Shown here one piece after another: positions 26,670 to 35,716 of a stretch of 64,000 nt of DNA (position 1 is the first letter of the stretch; each line of letters begins with the position of its first letter). The position numbers and the translations under genes were made by a program. The stretch lies in contig CBDBHI010000030.1 of assembly GCA_965205595.1 (NCBI GenBank), positions 248,001 to 312,000 on the forward strand, given 5' to 3'. The DNA is from CATQHP01 sp965205595 (GTDB taxonomy: Bacteria > Acidobacteriota > Terriglobia > Bryobacterales > UBA6623). Below the pieces are notes generated by a model. It made no database searches. It was not told the DNA's origin and saw nothing but the letters and a program-made list of their open reading frames with translations.

Positions 26670-28172
26670 TCATGGCATCGGATCGCTGGCTACCCTCAAC
26701 GAAGCGCCCGACTGAGCCCTAGACTGCACTAGCATGAGCGCCCCAGCGTACGCGTAACCCATTAAAAACAAACCAAGAAACGGGACCGTTAGCCAGTTGC
26801 CGATGTAGACGCTCAGCGCCAAACTGATCGCGAAGTAAAACGCCGCCGTCAGATTAACTGCTGCCCTCCAGCCGCCACGCTCACCGTACTTATTTCGCGC
26901 GAGCGCCACAAATTTTTGATCCGCACTGTATTTTGCGGTTCGCTCGAATGGGCTTGCGAATCCAAAGACTGCCTCAAGCACGGCCCTCGAGTTGCTGATC
27001 GTCAGTCCAATTCCCGTTGCAACCATCATCGGCACGAGCAGCACGTGCCGGCGAAACCCACCCCTGCCGAGTTCGCGCTGAGCCAGGATGTAGAAACTCG
27101 AGAGCAAAGTAAGCGTGGCGAGAAACACTGGCAAATCAAGCCAGAGTAGCCGTCCCTCCCAGTGATAAAAACGCACCAACATTGAGGGTAGAGCCAGCGC
27201 CGACAGCAACAACATGAGCGGATACGAAATATTCGCGGTGAGGTGGACGAATGCCTCTAACTTCACTCGCCACGGCTGACTCGACGCCAGGATCCGCGGC
27301 AAGAGCTTGATGGCAGTTTGAATCAGGCCTTTAGCCCAACGGGCCTGCTGCACCTGAAATGACGCCATGTCCAGTGGCAATTCCGACTCGACCTCTATCT
27401 GAGGCGCGTAGACAAACTTCCAGCCCCGCAACTGAGCTCGATAGCTCAATTCGGTGTCTTCGGTCAAAGTGTCATGTTGCCATCCGCCGGCATCTTCGAT
27501 TGCGCTCTTGCGCAAAATTCCGGCGGTGCCGTTGAAGTTGAAAAATCTTCCTGAGCGAGCGCGGGCGCCGTGCTCGAACACAAAATGTCCGTCTAGCAAG
27601 AGTGCCTGTAGCCGCGTGAGGAGCGAACTGTCGCGATTGCAATAAGTCCAGCGAGCTTGCACCGCGCCAACGACACTATCGGTGAAATAGTCCACGGTGT
27701 CTCGCAGGAAATTTCTGGGCGGTCTGAAATCGGCGTCGAATATCGCAATCAGCTCGCCCGTTGCTGTTGGCAGGCCGGCCTCGAGAGCGCCAGCCTTATA
27801 GCCGACACGGTTCGAGCGAAAGTGATATTCGATTGGGAAGCCTTCGCCCGCTAGTTGTTCCACTTTTCGCTTCGCGATCTGGCGGGTCTCGTCTGTAGAA
27901 TCATCCAACACCTGGATCTGAAGCAATTTTCGCGGGTAGTCGATCTGACAGGCGGATTCCAGCAAATGTTCGACGACGAACCGTTCGTTGTAGATCGGCA
28001 ACTGGACCGTTACCCGGGGCAGTTCCACGAATCGCTTCGTGGGTTCACTCTGGCGGGCCGCGCGATAGCGGTAGTAGAGGTAAATCAAGTAATAACGATG
28101 GAGCCCGTAAAGGCTCAACACCGCCATCACCGCGAAATACAGGCCGACCAGTATCAGGTCAAATGAACTCAT
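26670..28172 (-). CDS. Membrane GT2 glycosyltransferase, cellulose synthase-like
   Basis: Processive-type family 2 glycosyltransferase anchored in the inner membrane. ATG 28172 gives about 500 aa starting with a transmembrane helix (SFDLILVGLYFAVMAVLSLYG). The GT-A core has PIYNE, the UDP-binding VLDDSTDET, the DADF metal motif, TLTEDTELSYRA and the acceptor-side QQARWAKG (a QxxRW motif). Four to five C-terminal membrane helices follow. It likely makes a beta-linked glycan or a lipid-linked glucose/mannose unit; product unknown. It is divergent from a GT-C gene with only 72 bp between starts, so the two may share a regulatory region and work together. Confidence 0.88.
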   Translation of the reverse strand: MSSFDLILVGLYFAVMAVLSLYGLHRYYLIYLYYRYRAARQSEPTKRFVELPRVTVQLPIYNERFVVEHLLESACQIDYPRKLLQIQVLDDSTDETRQIAKRKVEQLAGEGFPIEYHFRSNRVGYKAGALEAGLPTATGELIAIFDADFRPPRNFLRDTVDYFTDSVVGAVQARWTYCNRDSSLLTRLQALLLDGHFVFEHGARARSGRFFNFNGTAGILRKSAIEDAGGWQHDTLTEDTELSYRAQLRGWKFVYAPQIEVESELPLDMASFQVQQARWAKGLIQTAIKLLPRILASSQPWRVKLEAFVHLTANISYPLMLLLSALALPSMLVRFYHWEGRLLWLDLPVFLATLTLLSSFYILAQRELGRGGFRRHVLLVPMMVATGIGLTISNSRAVLEAVFGFASPFERTAKYSADQKFVALARNKYGERGGWRAAVNLTAAFYFAISLALSVYIGNWLTVPFLGLFLMGYAYAGALMLVQSRAQSGASLRVASDPMP

Positions 28173-28244
28173 GTGAGATACGCTTGAGAGGGCCTTGATT
28201 CTCTGTTTTTCAAATGCGCCTTTTGCCGGCAATCGCTTGAAACA

Positions 28245-29621
28245 ATGAGCGTCCGTCAACGCGTTGGATCGCTTCTCGCTATCGCGGTACTCGAGGGCGC
28301 GTACCTCTCGATGCTCGGTCTGGAGCGCTTGGCGGACGACGTTCCATCATATATTGCGCACGCATTTTTCCTTTCCGTAGTGTACTTGGTCTGTTGTTGG
28401 CTGATCACGCAGAGCCGTGCCGAGGCCCGCAATGAGAGAACCACCCTGAGCGTTATCTGGGTCGCCGCAATCCTCTTTCGGCTGACCGTCTTGCCGCTTG
28501 ATCCGAGCCTTTCGGAAGACCTGGTCCGCTATCGCTGGCAAGGCGCCATGCAAGCTGCCGGCGGAGACCCCTACCTCGACGCGCCGCAGGATGCTCGTTG
28601 GGAGTCTTTGCGCGACGAGAGCTGGCCGCGCGTCGCGCGCAAGAACCTCACTTCAGTCTATGGGCCGGTGTACGAGCAGATTCACGTCCACTACTTCAGG
28701 CTCATCAATTCGTTTGGCAAGAACGCCAAAACGGAAGTTTGGCTCTTCAAAATTCCCTTCGCGCTAGCCGACTTGGCTGTCGGCTGGCTACTGATGGCAT
28801 TGCTTTCGGCGGCCGGCAGGCCAAAGTCTTGGGCACTGATCTACCTTTGGTCGCCACTTGCAATCGTAGAATTTTGGGGGGAAGGGCATAACGATTCCGT
28901 TACGCTGCTGTTTGTCGTAGCCGCGCTGACGTTGTACCTGCGCGGGCGAATGTCGTGGGCGTTCGCGGCGCTGACGGTCGCGACGCTGGGAAAGATTTGG
29001 CCGTTGATACTTTTCCCATACTTGGTCCTCACCCGCGAAGCCGGCGAGTGGCGATTCCACTGGCGCCCGCTGTTGACATGCATTCCGGTCGCGTTAGTGT
29101 TGTGCGCGCCGTATTGGCAAAGCCTGTCGAATATCGAAGACGTGCTCAACGGGTTCGTCGGAGGTTGGCAGAACAACGACAGCCTATTCGGTTACGTCTA
29201 CGACTACGCTGGTCAAGATTTCGATGCCGCCACCGCGCTAACAAAGAAATTGATTGTGGTCGCGCTCGGGATTGCTTGGATGTTGCAACTTCGTCTAACG
29301 CAGGCGACTTTGGCCGCCACAACGGTCATTCTGCTCCTGTCTGCAAATTGTTTTCCATGGTATCTGACGTGGCTTTTGCCGCTCTTAGCGGTACATCCTT
29401 CCGCGCCGCTATTGCTGTGGACGTCAATCGTCCCGCTAGCGCACCACGTTGTAACGCGTTACGAGACAAACTCCGTTTGGGAGTATGACCGCGTGATACT
29501 CGACCTTGAGTACATCCCCGTGCTGACTTGGCTAATGATCAGCACAACGCTTTGGATGTGGAAGCAGTGGACGGCCAGGGCCCCGGTTGAGAGGCACCAA
29601 CAGTCTAACAGCCCATGGTAA
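28245..29621 (+). CDS. GT-C family membrane glycosyltransferase (polyprenol-phosphate-mannose type)
   Basis: 458-aa polytopic protein with about ten hydrophobic segments. GT-C features: an acidic motif in a periplasmic loop near the N terminus (LDPSLSEDLVRYRWQG), then a Pro-rich loop (YGPVYEQIH), HNDS in the segment LAIVEFWGEGHNDSVTLLF, and LGKIWPLILFPYL. The ED after the first loop is the usual catalytic/metal acidic pair of this group. It probably uses a polyprenyl-phosphate sugar to glycosylate an extracytoplasmic acceptor. It is divergently paired with the GT2 gene upstream. Confidence 0.8.
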   Translation: MSVRQRVGSLLAIAVLEGAYLSMLGLERLADDVPSYIAHAFFLSVVYLVCCWLITQSRAEARNERTTLSVIWVAAILFRLTVLPLDPSLSEDLVRYRWQGAMQAAGGDPYLDAPQDARWESLRDESWPRVARKNLTSVYGPVYEQIHVHYFRLINSFGKNAKTEVWLFKIPFALADLAVGWLLMALLSAAGRPKSWALIYLWSPLAIVEFWGEGHNDSVTLLFVVAALTLYLRGRMSWAFAALTVATLGKIWPLILFPYLVLTREAGEWRFHWRPLLTCIPVALVLCAPYWQSLSNIEDVLNGFVGGWQNNDSLFGYVYDYAGQDFDAATALTKKLIVVALGIAWMLQLRLTQATLAATTVILLLSANCFPWYLTWLLPLLAVHPSAPLLLWTSIVPLAHHVVTRYETNSVWEYDRVILDLEYIPVLTWLMISTTLWMWKQWTARAPVERHQQSNSPW

Positions 29622-29929
29622 AAGTCACGCAGGCCGCGTTACGCGCCTATGGGGCGGATTGAGTATTAGACGAGTGCCTCACCGAATCGACAGTCAGAGC
29701 GCACCAGGAATCTTTGAATGGCGCGTAACCCTTTGGGCGGCGGGCACTCGCGGCCGTCGGCTTTGTCATTCGTCGGAGACGATCGCCCGGATCGCCGTCC
29801 TCCTCACTCCGCGCCGATCAGCCACAATTGCCCGCCGCGCGACCTACGGGACTTTTTCCACGGACTGCTAACGGCGCGAACTGACGCGACGTGCGAATGC
29901 CTGCAACGGCCTGCTAAAGTTTGCAACCA
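29622..29929. other. Intergenic stretch, no supported feature
   Basis: About 300 bp between the GT-C gene and the third sulfatase. Short open frames occur on both strands, but their translations have no domain-like pattern. I see no tRNA, strong terminator or repeat. It may hold the sulfatase promoter. Confidence 0.5.
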
Positions 29930-31405
29930 GTGAAACGCCGAGAATTTCTCAGATCGGTCGGGCTAGCGACGATCTTATCCGCCTGCTCGCCTCAGCCCGC
30001 AGTTTCGCGTCCCAACGTTCTCCTAGTAAGCCTTGATGACCTCAATGATTGGGTCGGCTGCCTGGGCGGGCATCCCGACGCACACACGCCAAATATCGAC
30101 AGGCTAGCGGCGCGAGGGTTACTTTTCAAAGACGCCCACTGTGCTTCGCCAAAGTGCAATCCGTCTCGAACGGCGATTTTTACGGGCTTGATGCCTTCCA
30201 CAACCGGTATCTACGACAACGGCCATTGGTGGAAGCCCCACCTGCCGGATGTCGTGACTATGCCCGAATACTTCCGCGGGCACGGATATCTAACAGCGGG
30301 CGCCCGAAAAGTATTTCATCACACCACCGGTTTCAATCCTCCCGATCAGTGGGACGAGTACTTCGACCTAAGATTCGACGATCAGTGGGACCGGACCACG
30401 TCAGCCGACCCGGGCACGCCGAAAGTTGACCCGCCCGAGGGGCACCCACTAAACGGTATTCGACCATTTCGTCACGAGTTCGACTGGGGCTCGCTACCAA
30501 TTGAAGATGACCAGTACGGCGACTCGAGGACGGTTCGCTGGGCCTCTGACTTTCTTGGCCGCGAACATCAGAAGCCCTTCTTCCTCGCTATCGGTTTGTT
30601 TCATCCGCACTTACCTTGGTACGCACCCGATCAATATTTTGCCGCCCATCCGGTGTCGGAAACCGAACTCCCCGAAATGCCAGAGGATGATCTTGAAGAC
30701 GTCCCACCTGTTGGATTAGAACTTGCCGCAAGTGGACGGATTGGGCTAGACGCGATCCGCAAGCTCGACAAACACCAAGAGGCCGTCGCGGCTTACCTGG
30801 CGAATATCCGCTTCGCTGATGAGTTGGTCGGCCGGCTCCTCGACGCATTCGATAGCAGTCAATACCGCGACAACACTGTCATTGCAATGTTCTCCGACCA
30901 CGGCTTTCACCTGGGCGAGAAGCAGCATTGGTTCAAGTCGACGCTTTGGGACCGTGCCACGCACGTGCCATTCTCGGTCCTGGCGCCCGGAGTCACTCAG
31001 CCTTCAACGACTAGCGACGCTCCAGTCACGCTGATCGACTTCTTCCCAACGCTGGTAGAGGCATGTGGGCTACCGCCAAAGCCGGATCTCGACGGGCACA
31101 GTTTATTACCGTTGCTGAGGGGCGCCTCGTCGGTTGAACAGCGGCCTGCGCTCGTAACGTATCTGCGAGGAAATCACGTTGTCAAAACGAAAGAGTGGTC
31201 CTACATCCGTTACTCAGACGGCGGCGAAGAACTCTACGACCGCGACTCCGATCCAGGGGAGTTTGTGAACCTTTCAGATCGCGGCGAGTTCGCCGAGATC
31301 AAGCAGGAACTATCCGCTCGGATGCCGCGGCAAGAAGCACTAGACGCGCCCACGAAGTCCGCGTATAACTTCAATTTTGAACAGTATCAATGGACGCAGA
31401 AATAG
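29930..31405 (+). CDS. Secreted type I sulfatase, iduronate-2-sulfatase-like, lipoprotein
   Basis: About 491 aa. GTG 29930 gives MKRREFLRSVGLATILSACS, a Tat-like twin-Arg signal followed by a lipobox LSAC, so a lipid-anchored periplasmic or surface protein. TTG 29921 is a possible alternative. RPNVLLVSLDDLNDWVGCLGGHPDAHTPNIDRLA is typical of iduronate-2-sulfatase-like members (GHPDAxTPNIDRLA), and CNPSR (Cys76) is the formylglycine motif. MFSDHGFHLGEKQHWFKSTLWD is the second metal/substrate segment. Substrate: a 2-O-sulfated uronate or similar, by analogy only. Its 3' end overlaps the convergent threonine-dehydratase gene by 35 bp. Confidence 0.9.
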   Translation: MKRREFLRSVGLATILSACSPQPAVSRPNVLLVSLDDLNDWVGCLGGHPDAHTPNIDRLAARGLLFKDAHCASPKCNPSRTAIFTGLMPSTTGIYDNGHWWKPHLPDVVTMPEYFRGHGYLTAGARKVFHHTTGFNPPDQWDEYFDLRFDDQWDRTTSADPGTPKVDPPEGHPLNGIRPFRHEFDWGSLPIEDDQYGDSRTVRWASDFLGREHQKPFFLAIGLFHPHLPWYAPDQYFAAHPVSETELPEMPEDDLEDVPPVGLELAASGRIGLDAIRKLDKHQEAVAAYLANIRFADELVGRLLDAFDSSQYRDNTVIAMFSDHGFHLGEKQHWFKSTLWDRATHVPFSVLAPGVTQPSTTSDAPVTLIDFFPTLVEACGLPPKPDLDGHSLLPLLRGASSVEQRPALVTYLRGNHVVKTKEWSYIRYSDGGEELYDRDSDPGEFVNLSDRGEFAEIKQELSARMPRQEALDAPTKSAYNFNFEQYQWTQK

Positions 31406-32381
31406 CCGACTCGTCGCCTGCAAGAATTGCAGTTAGCACGGAGGGATGAACGTTCCCGCCGCTAAGCACACAGACCACGGGGCCGGCTGCCGAGCCAAGG
31501 GCCCCGCTCAGTAGCGCTGCAACCGAAACCGCGCCGCCAGGCTCGACGACCAACTTCTGCTCCAAAGCGAGCAACCTTACAGCTCGCTGAATCTCGGTCT
31601 CGCTAACCAACACAACAGAGTCGACCAACTGCTTCACCACGTTGAAAGGGGATTCGCCCGGCATGGCAACCGACAGTGCATCCGCGAGAGATTTGCCGGG
31701 TTGAACCCCAACCCGCTCGCCATTCTCAAACGAAACTTTCATTGACGGGTTCGCTTCTGGTTGAACGCCGACAATGCGGCACTCGGGTCGAACCGCCTTC
31801 AAGGCAGAAGCAATGCCCGAGATCAGCCCGCCTCCACTAATAGGTACCAACACGGTGAACGTTTCCGGAAGCTGGGTTGCCAGCTCCAACCCCAAGGTCC
31901 CGTCACCAGCAATCGTTTCCGTCGAGTCGTAGGGGTGCACCAGCAGCCGGCCGCTTTCGCGCTGAATTCGGAACGTCGTTTCCCAACGCGCATCGAACGT
32001 GTTGTCGCACAGCACCACGTTGCCGCCGAATTGCCTCGTACGTTCACGCTTGAATTCCGAAGCGCCTTCCATCATTACAATCCGCGCGTCGATGCCCAGC
32101 TTTGTCGCGGCGAAGGCAACCGCTTGGGCGAAGTTTCCCGACGACGACGTGACCACGCCCGCCTCGCGCGCCCTTGCCTCATTCGCCAGCATGCTGTTGA
32201 ATGCCGGACGCACCTTGAAAGAACCCGTCGGCTGTTGTGTCTCGGCCTTGAGCCACACCGCATGGCGGTGCCGGCTGCTGAGATATTCGGATCGAATGAG
32301 CGGCGTTGGCGACAAATGGCTAGCGAGGCGCTCGCGCGCTAGCTGAATTTCGTCGATGTAGGTTGGGCCCTGAACCGGCAT
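31371..32381 (-). CDS. Threonine/serine dehydratase-like PLP enzyme
   Basis: Fold type II PLP enzyme, about 336 aa from ATG 32381. The PLP lysine sits in TGSFKVRPAFN, the substrate loop is TSSSGNFAQAVAFAA and the phosphate-binding loop is PISGGGLISG. The C-terminal region VEPGGAVSVAALLSG and CVLSGGNVHP is typical of the threonine dehydratase / hydroxyaspartate dehydratase group. There is no regulatory ACT domain, so a catabolic rather than biosynthetic enzyme is likely. The end overlaps the convergent sulfatase gene by 35 bp. It is divergent from the carboxyltransferase gene. Confidence 0.85.
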   Translation of the reverse strand: MPVQGPTYIDEIQLARERLASHLSPTPLIRSEYLSSRHRHAVWLKAETQQPTGSFKVRPAFNSMLANEARAREAGVVTSSSGNFAQAVAFAATKLGIDARIVMMEGASEFKRERTRQFGGNVVLCDNTFDARWETTFRIQRESGRLLVHPYDSTETIAGDGTLGLELATQLPETFTVLVPISGGGLISGIASALKAVRPECRIVGVQPEANPSMKVSFENGERVGVQPGKSLADALSVAMPGESPFNVVKQLVDSVVLVSETEIQRAVRLLALEQKLVVEPGGAVSVAALLSGALGSAAGPVVCVLSGGNVHPSVLTAILAGDESAISASIDTVQN

Positions 32382-32487
32382 ACCGATATCGAACTTCAAG
32401 AATAACGTTCGCCGCCCGTGCGTCAGCTCACTGTGATCGCTCCATTTTCGAATTTTGGTAATTGGTGTCTTTGATACGGTAGGTTCG

Positions 32488-34107
32488 ATGTCCAGTCCTA
32501 TCGAGCCGCAAGCCGGCCTCCCCTCGCCGGATGACGCCGAGCGCGAGCGCCGAATACATTGCATGGCCGGCCTCGTGGAGGAGCTTGAGTCTCTAAGCGA
32601 GCGGCTAACGCTCGGCGGGGGGCAGCAGCGCATCGAGCGTCAACACAAGGCCGGAAAACTCACGGCCAGAGAAAGAATTTCCGCGCTGCTCGACAGCCCC
32701 GCGGATTTCATCGAAATCGGACAGCTCGTTGCGTACGACCGCTACGAGGGAGCTGCGCCCGCCGCCGGAGTCGTCACCGGAATTGGCCGCGTAGCCGGTC
32801 GACTGACTGCAATTATGGCCAACGACGCGACCGTCAAGGCCGGCACCTGGTTTCCCGAAACCGTCGCGAAGATATTGCGAATTCAGGACGCTGCGATGCG
32901 CTGCCGCATACCGATTGTCTACTTGGTCGATTCGGGCGGGATCTACCTGCCACTGCAAGAAACGACATTCCCTGGAAAGTATGGCGCGGCGCGAATTTTC
33001 TACAACTGTTCCCGCATGCGCCGAGAGCTAAGAATCCCTCAGATCGCCGCTGTCATGGGTCCCTGTATTGCTGGCGGCGCCTACCTGCCGGCACTGAGCG
33101 ACGTCATCTTCATGGTCGAGGGTACGAGCTTTATGGGCCTCGGGGGAGCCAATTTAGTGAAAGGAGCTATCGGTAAATCAGTCGACTCCGAGCTACTCGG
33201 CGGCGCCAAGATGCACACTGAGACCAGCGGCGTCGCCCACTACATGGCGTCCGATGACGCGGACTGTATTTTGAAAATCCGTGCAAGCATCGCCGACCTG
33301 CCGAGCACCACCACTAACTCTTCAACGTCCACTGAACCGGCGCTGGTGGGAGATCTCAACGGCGTATTGCCGCCCGATCATCGGCTTCCATACGATGTCA
33401 ACGAAATCGTGCAACGCATCGTCGACAGCGACGGCTACCTCGAATTCATGGCCGACTACGCTCAGGAATTGCTCTGCGCGAACGCCCGTATCGGCGGCCG
33501 GCGAGTCGGGCTAATAGCTAATCATCGTGGACTCTTTCGCCAAGGCGACGCGACTCGCATCGGCGCAATCCTCTATACAGAGACAGCCCGAAAGGCGGCA
33601 CAATTCGTTGAGAAATGCGATCGACAGGGGCACCCGCTCGTGTATCTACAGGACGTGACGGGATTCATGGTCGGACCTGAGGCCGAGCAGGGCGGCATCA
33701 TTCGAGCAGGCGCCGAAATGGTCGAAACGATGGCCTGCACGCGCGTACCAAAAATCGTTGTGACTCTTTCACACGCCAGCGGCGCCGGCTACTACGCGAT
33801 GGCCGGCCAGGGTTTCGACCCCGAATTCATCTTCAGTTGGCCGACCGCCCGCGTCGGCGTGATGGAGGGCGAGTCGGCGGTGCAAGCGCTGTTTGCGGTC
33901 GAGCTGCAGCGGCTCCAAGACGCGGGTGAAGATCCCTCCGACGAACTCAAAGCCGCCATCGAGCGCACACGAGCCGACTACGAACGCTGCCTCGACGCAA
34001 AATGGTGCGCCGCCAACGGCCACGTCGACGCCATCATTCGTCCCAACGACACGCGCCGTGTCTTGAGCTTCTGCCTCGAGGCTGTCGCCGGCGTGCCATC
34101 GCGTTGA
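32488..34107 (+). CDS. Acyl-CoA carboxylase, carboxyltransferase (beta) subunit
   Basis: Biotin-dependent carboxyltransferase for propionyl-, methylcrotonyl- or related CoA. 539 aa from ATG 32488. N-terminal helical part (ERLTLGGGQQRIERQHKAGKLTARERI) is the standard crotonase-like acyl-CoA carboxylase entry. VYLVDSGGIYLPLQ..FPGKYGAARIF, GPCIAGGAYLPALSD and ETSGVAHYMASDDADCILKIR, and the C-terminal SGAGYYAMAGQGFDPEFIFSWPTARVGVMEG are diagnostic. The form with FPGK and GGAYLPA is close to MccB-like subunits. No biotin carboxylase gene is next to it, so its partner lies elsewhere. cysM follows after 57 bp. Confidence 0.92.
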   Translation: MSSPIEPQAGLPSPDDAERERRIHCMAGLVEELESLSERLTLGGGQQRIERQHKAGKLTARERISALLDSPADFIEIGQLVAYDRYEGAAPAAGVVTGIGRVAGRLTAIMANDATVKAGTWFPETVAKILRIQDAAMRCRIPIVYLVDSGGIYLPLQETTFPGKYGAARIFYNCSRMRRELRIPQIAAVMGPCIAGGAYLPALSDVIFMVEGTSFMGLGGANLVKGAIGKSVDSELLGGAKMHTETSGVAHYMASDDADCILKIRASIADLPSTTTNSSTSTEPALVGDLNGVLPPDHRLPYDVNEIVQRIVDSDGYLEFMADYAQELLCANARIGGRRVGLIANHRGLFRQGDATRIGAILYTETARKAAQFVEKCDRQGHPLVYLQDVTGFMVGPEAEQGGIIRAGAEMVETMACTRVPKIVVTLSHASGAGYYAMAGQGFDPEFIFSWPTARVGVMEGESAVQALFAVELQRLQDAGEDPSDELKAAIERTRADYERCLDAKWCAANGHVDAIIRPNDTRRVLSFCLEAVAGVPSR

Positions 34108-34164
34108 CACTCATTCCGACGATTCCCTACGATCGGACAAGAGGCCGCGTATAGCCTGGCTCCT

Positions 34165-35103
34165 ATGACTGAACCCAACGCGGCAAGAGGGCCGATCGCT
34201 GGAACGGGCCAGACCGTTCTCGACCAAATCGGCAACACGCCCCTGATTCGGCTGCGGCGAGTCAACGCGGCGACCCCCAACGTTGAAATTTTCGGGAAGG
34301 CGGAATACCTCAATCCCGGCGGCTCCGTCAAAGACCGTCCGGCCTGGAATATGATCCGCGAGGGTGAGCGGACCGGTAAGCTCCGCCCCGAGCATACTAT
34401 CGTTGACGCGACAAGTGGCAACACAGGGATTGCCTACGCCATGGTCGGCGCGGCGTGTGGCTACAAGGTCAAGCTCTTTTTGCCTGAGAACGCATCACCT
34501 GAGCGCAAGAAAATCCTAAAAGCGTATGGCGCTGAGCTAGTTCTGACACCCGCCGGTGAGCAGACCGATGGTGCGATCGTCGCTTGCAAGGCGGAGTACG
34601 AAGCTCACCCCGACCGCTATTTTTACCCCGACCAATATGGCAATCCGGCCAATTGGCAGGCCCACTACACCACGACCGGCCCCGAGATCTGGAACCAAAC
34701 CGGCGGACGTATTACCCACTTCATAACCGGTCTCGGCACGAGCGGAACGATGATGGGAGTCGGGCGATTCATGCGCGAACATGCACCGCACGTGCGTATC
34801 ACTTCGATGCAGCCTTCGACGCCATTTCACGGCCTTGAAGGACTCAAACACATGGCCACGGCGATTAAGCCGGGTATCTACGACGAATCAGTGCCTCACG
34901 ATGCGATATTTGTCGACACCGAAGACGCATACGCCATGGTGAAGCGCCTTGCGCTTGAGGAAGGCCTAATGGTGGGCATTTCAGCCGGCGCAAATGTGGT
35001 CGCGTCGTTGCGACTTGCAAAGACGTTAGAAGCGGGCGTGATTGTAACCGTTCTGTGCGACGGCGCCGACAAATATCTGAGCGAACATTTTTGGGACGAC
35101 TAA
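34165..35103 (+). CDS. cysM: Cysteine synthase (CysM/OASS-B type)
   Basis: PLP enzyme making cysteine from O-acetyl- or O-phosphoserine. 312 aa. PLP Lys in LNPGGSVKDRPAWNMI, substrate loop VDATSGNTGIAYAM, GLGTSGTMMGVGRF and GISAGANVVASLRLA. Seven bases downstream begins a JAMM-domain hydrolase. This pairing is known from actinobacterial mec-cysO-cysM, where the sulfur donor is a thiocarboxylated carrier protein. That suggests this enzyme may use a carrier protein rather than free sulfide, but the carrier gene itself is not adjacent. CysM fits better than CysK on this context; the sequence alone does not settle it. Confidence 0.9.
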   Translation: MTEPNAARGPIAGTGQTVLDQIGNTPLIRLRRVNAATPNVEIFGKAEYLNPGGSVKDRPAWNMIREGERTGKLRPEHTIVDATSGNTGIAYAMVGAACGYKVKLFLPENASPERKKILKAYGAELVLTPAGEQTDGAIVACKAEYEAHPDRYFYPDQYGNPANWQAHYTTTGPEIWNQTGGRITHFITGLGTSGTMMGVGRFMREHAPHVRITSMQPSTPFHGLEGLKHMATAIKPGIYDESVPHDAIFVDTEDAYAMVKRLALEEGLMVGISAGANVVASLRLAKTLEAGVIVTVLCDGADKYLSEHFWDD

Positions 35104-35110
35104 TCCGGCA

Positions 35111-35533
35111 ATGTTAAAAATCAACAACGACTCATTCGAGCAAATGAAGGCCCACGCCGAGGCCACTTACCCAGACGAGTGCGTTGGCGCAATGCTTGGA
35201 AAGAGCGAGAACGGCGACAAGCTCGTGGACCTCTCGATCAAACTTGAGAACTCCGCCGAAGGATCGCAACGCGCCTACTACCAGCTCTCAAACGAGCACC
35301 TACTCGAAGCAGACAAAGCCGCCCGCGCCCAGGGCAGGGAACTCATCGGTATCTACCATTCCCACCCCGACGCGGATGCGTACTTCTCCGAAACCGACTT
35401 GAAAAATTCCTGCCCTTGGTATTCGTTCGTCGTGCTTTCAATCAAGGGCGGCACGTACGATCACTCGAACAGCTGGCTCCCGGACTTTGAGCAGACCAAG
35501 GCGGACAAGGAAGAATTGCAGGTCGGCGACTAG
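35111..35533 (+). CDS. M67/JAMM-domain metallopeptidase (Mec-like)
   Basis: 140-aa zinc isopeptidase-like protein. The Glu in TYPDECVGAMLGK and the motif HSHPDADAYFSETD (H-x-H-P-x7-S-x2-D) form a complete JAMM zinc site. In mycobacteria the Mec+ homologue frees cysteine from the C terminus of the sulfur carrier CysO made by CysM. Its position 7 bp after cysM supports that role. The stop TAG is in a CTAG palindrome shared with the convergent remnant described next. Confidence 0.85.
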   Translation: MLKINNDSFEQMKAHAEATYPDECVGAMLGKSENGDKLVDLSIKLENSAEGSQRAYYQLSNEHLLEADKAARAQGRELIGIYHSHPDADAYFSETDLKNSCPWYSFVVLSIKGGTYDHSNSWLPDFEQTKADKEELQVGD

Positions 35534-35633
35534 TCGGCGATCTTTACGTCGGAAACCGCGATCACGTCACCGCCGAGTTTCCCATCAACGATAACCCGCA
35601 CATCGGTCGTTTTATCCGTTGCTTTAGCTTGGT
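35530..35633 (-). pseudogene. C-terminal remnant of an unidentified gene convergent with the JAMM gene
   Basis: Reading on the minus strand from about 35633, the frame gives AKATDKTTDVRVIVDGKL and then GGDVIAVSDVKIAD and a TAG at 35530-35532. The alternating strand-like pattern and normal codon use suggest real coding sequence. It begins where the ~86-nt repeat copy 1 starts, so the 5' part of the gene seems to have been replaced. Family not recognised. It shares the CTAG with the JAMM stop. Confidence 0.35.
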
Positions 35634-35716
35634 AGGGACAGGCAACACGAGGGTTCGTCAGGGTGGAGAGATTGCGAGATCGCATGTGCCAGTCCCGGCC
35701 CGAAGGTCCGTTGTCT
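35631..35716. repeat. Structured ~86-nt direct repeat, copy 1
   Basis: Starts GGTAGGGACAGGCAACACGA and includes GGTGGAGAGATTGCGAGATC. GGGAC near the start can pair with GTCCC near 35691-35695, with ACGA-GGGT-TCGT as an inner stem-loop and an imperfect GGCA/TGCC stem. It shares about 85 % of positions with copy 2, 425 bp downstream, in the same orientation. The paired outer stem is kept in both copies, which suggests an RNA with conserved structure rather than a protein gene. It begins exactly where a gene fragment on the minus strand ends. Confidence 0.7.

Noticed and set aside
31371..31405. Frameshift at the sulfatase/threonine-dehydratase border
   Set aside because: Both ends are complete; a 35-bp convergent overlap is ordinary.
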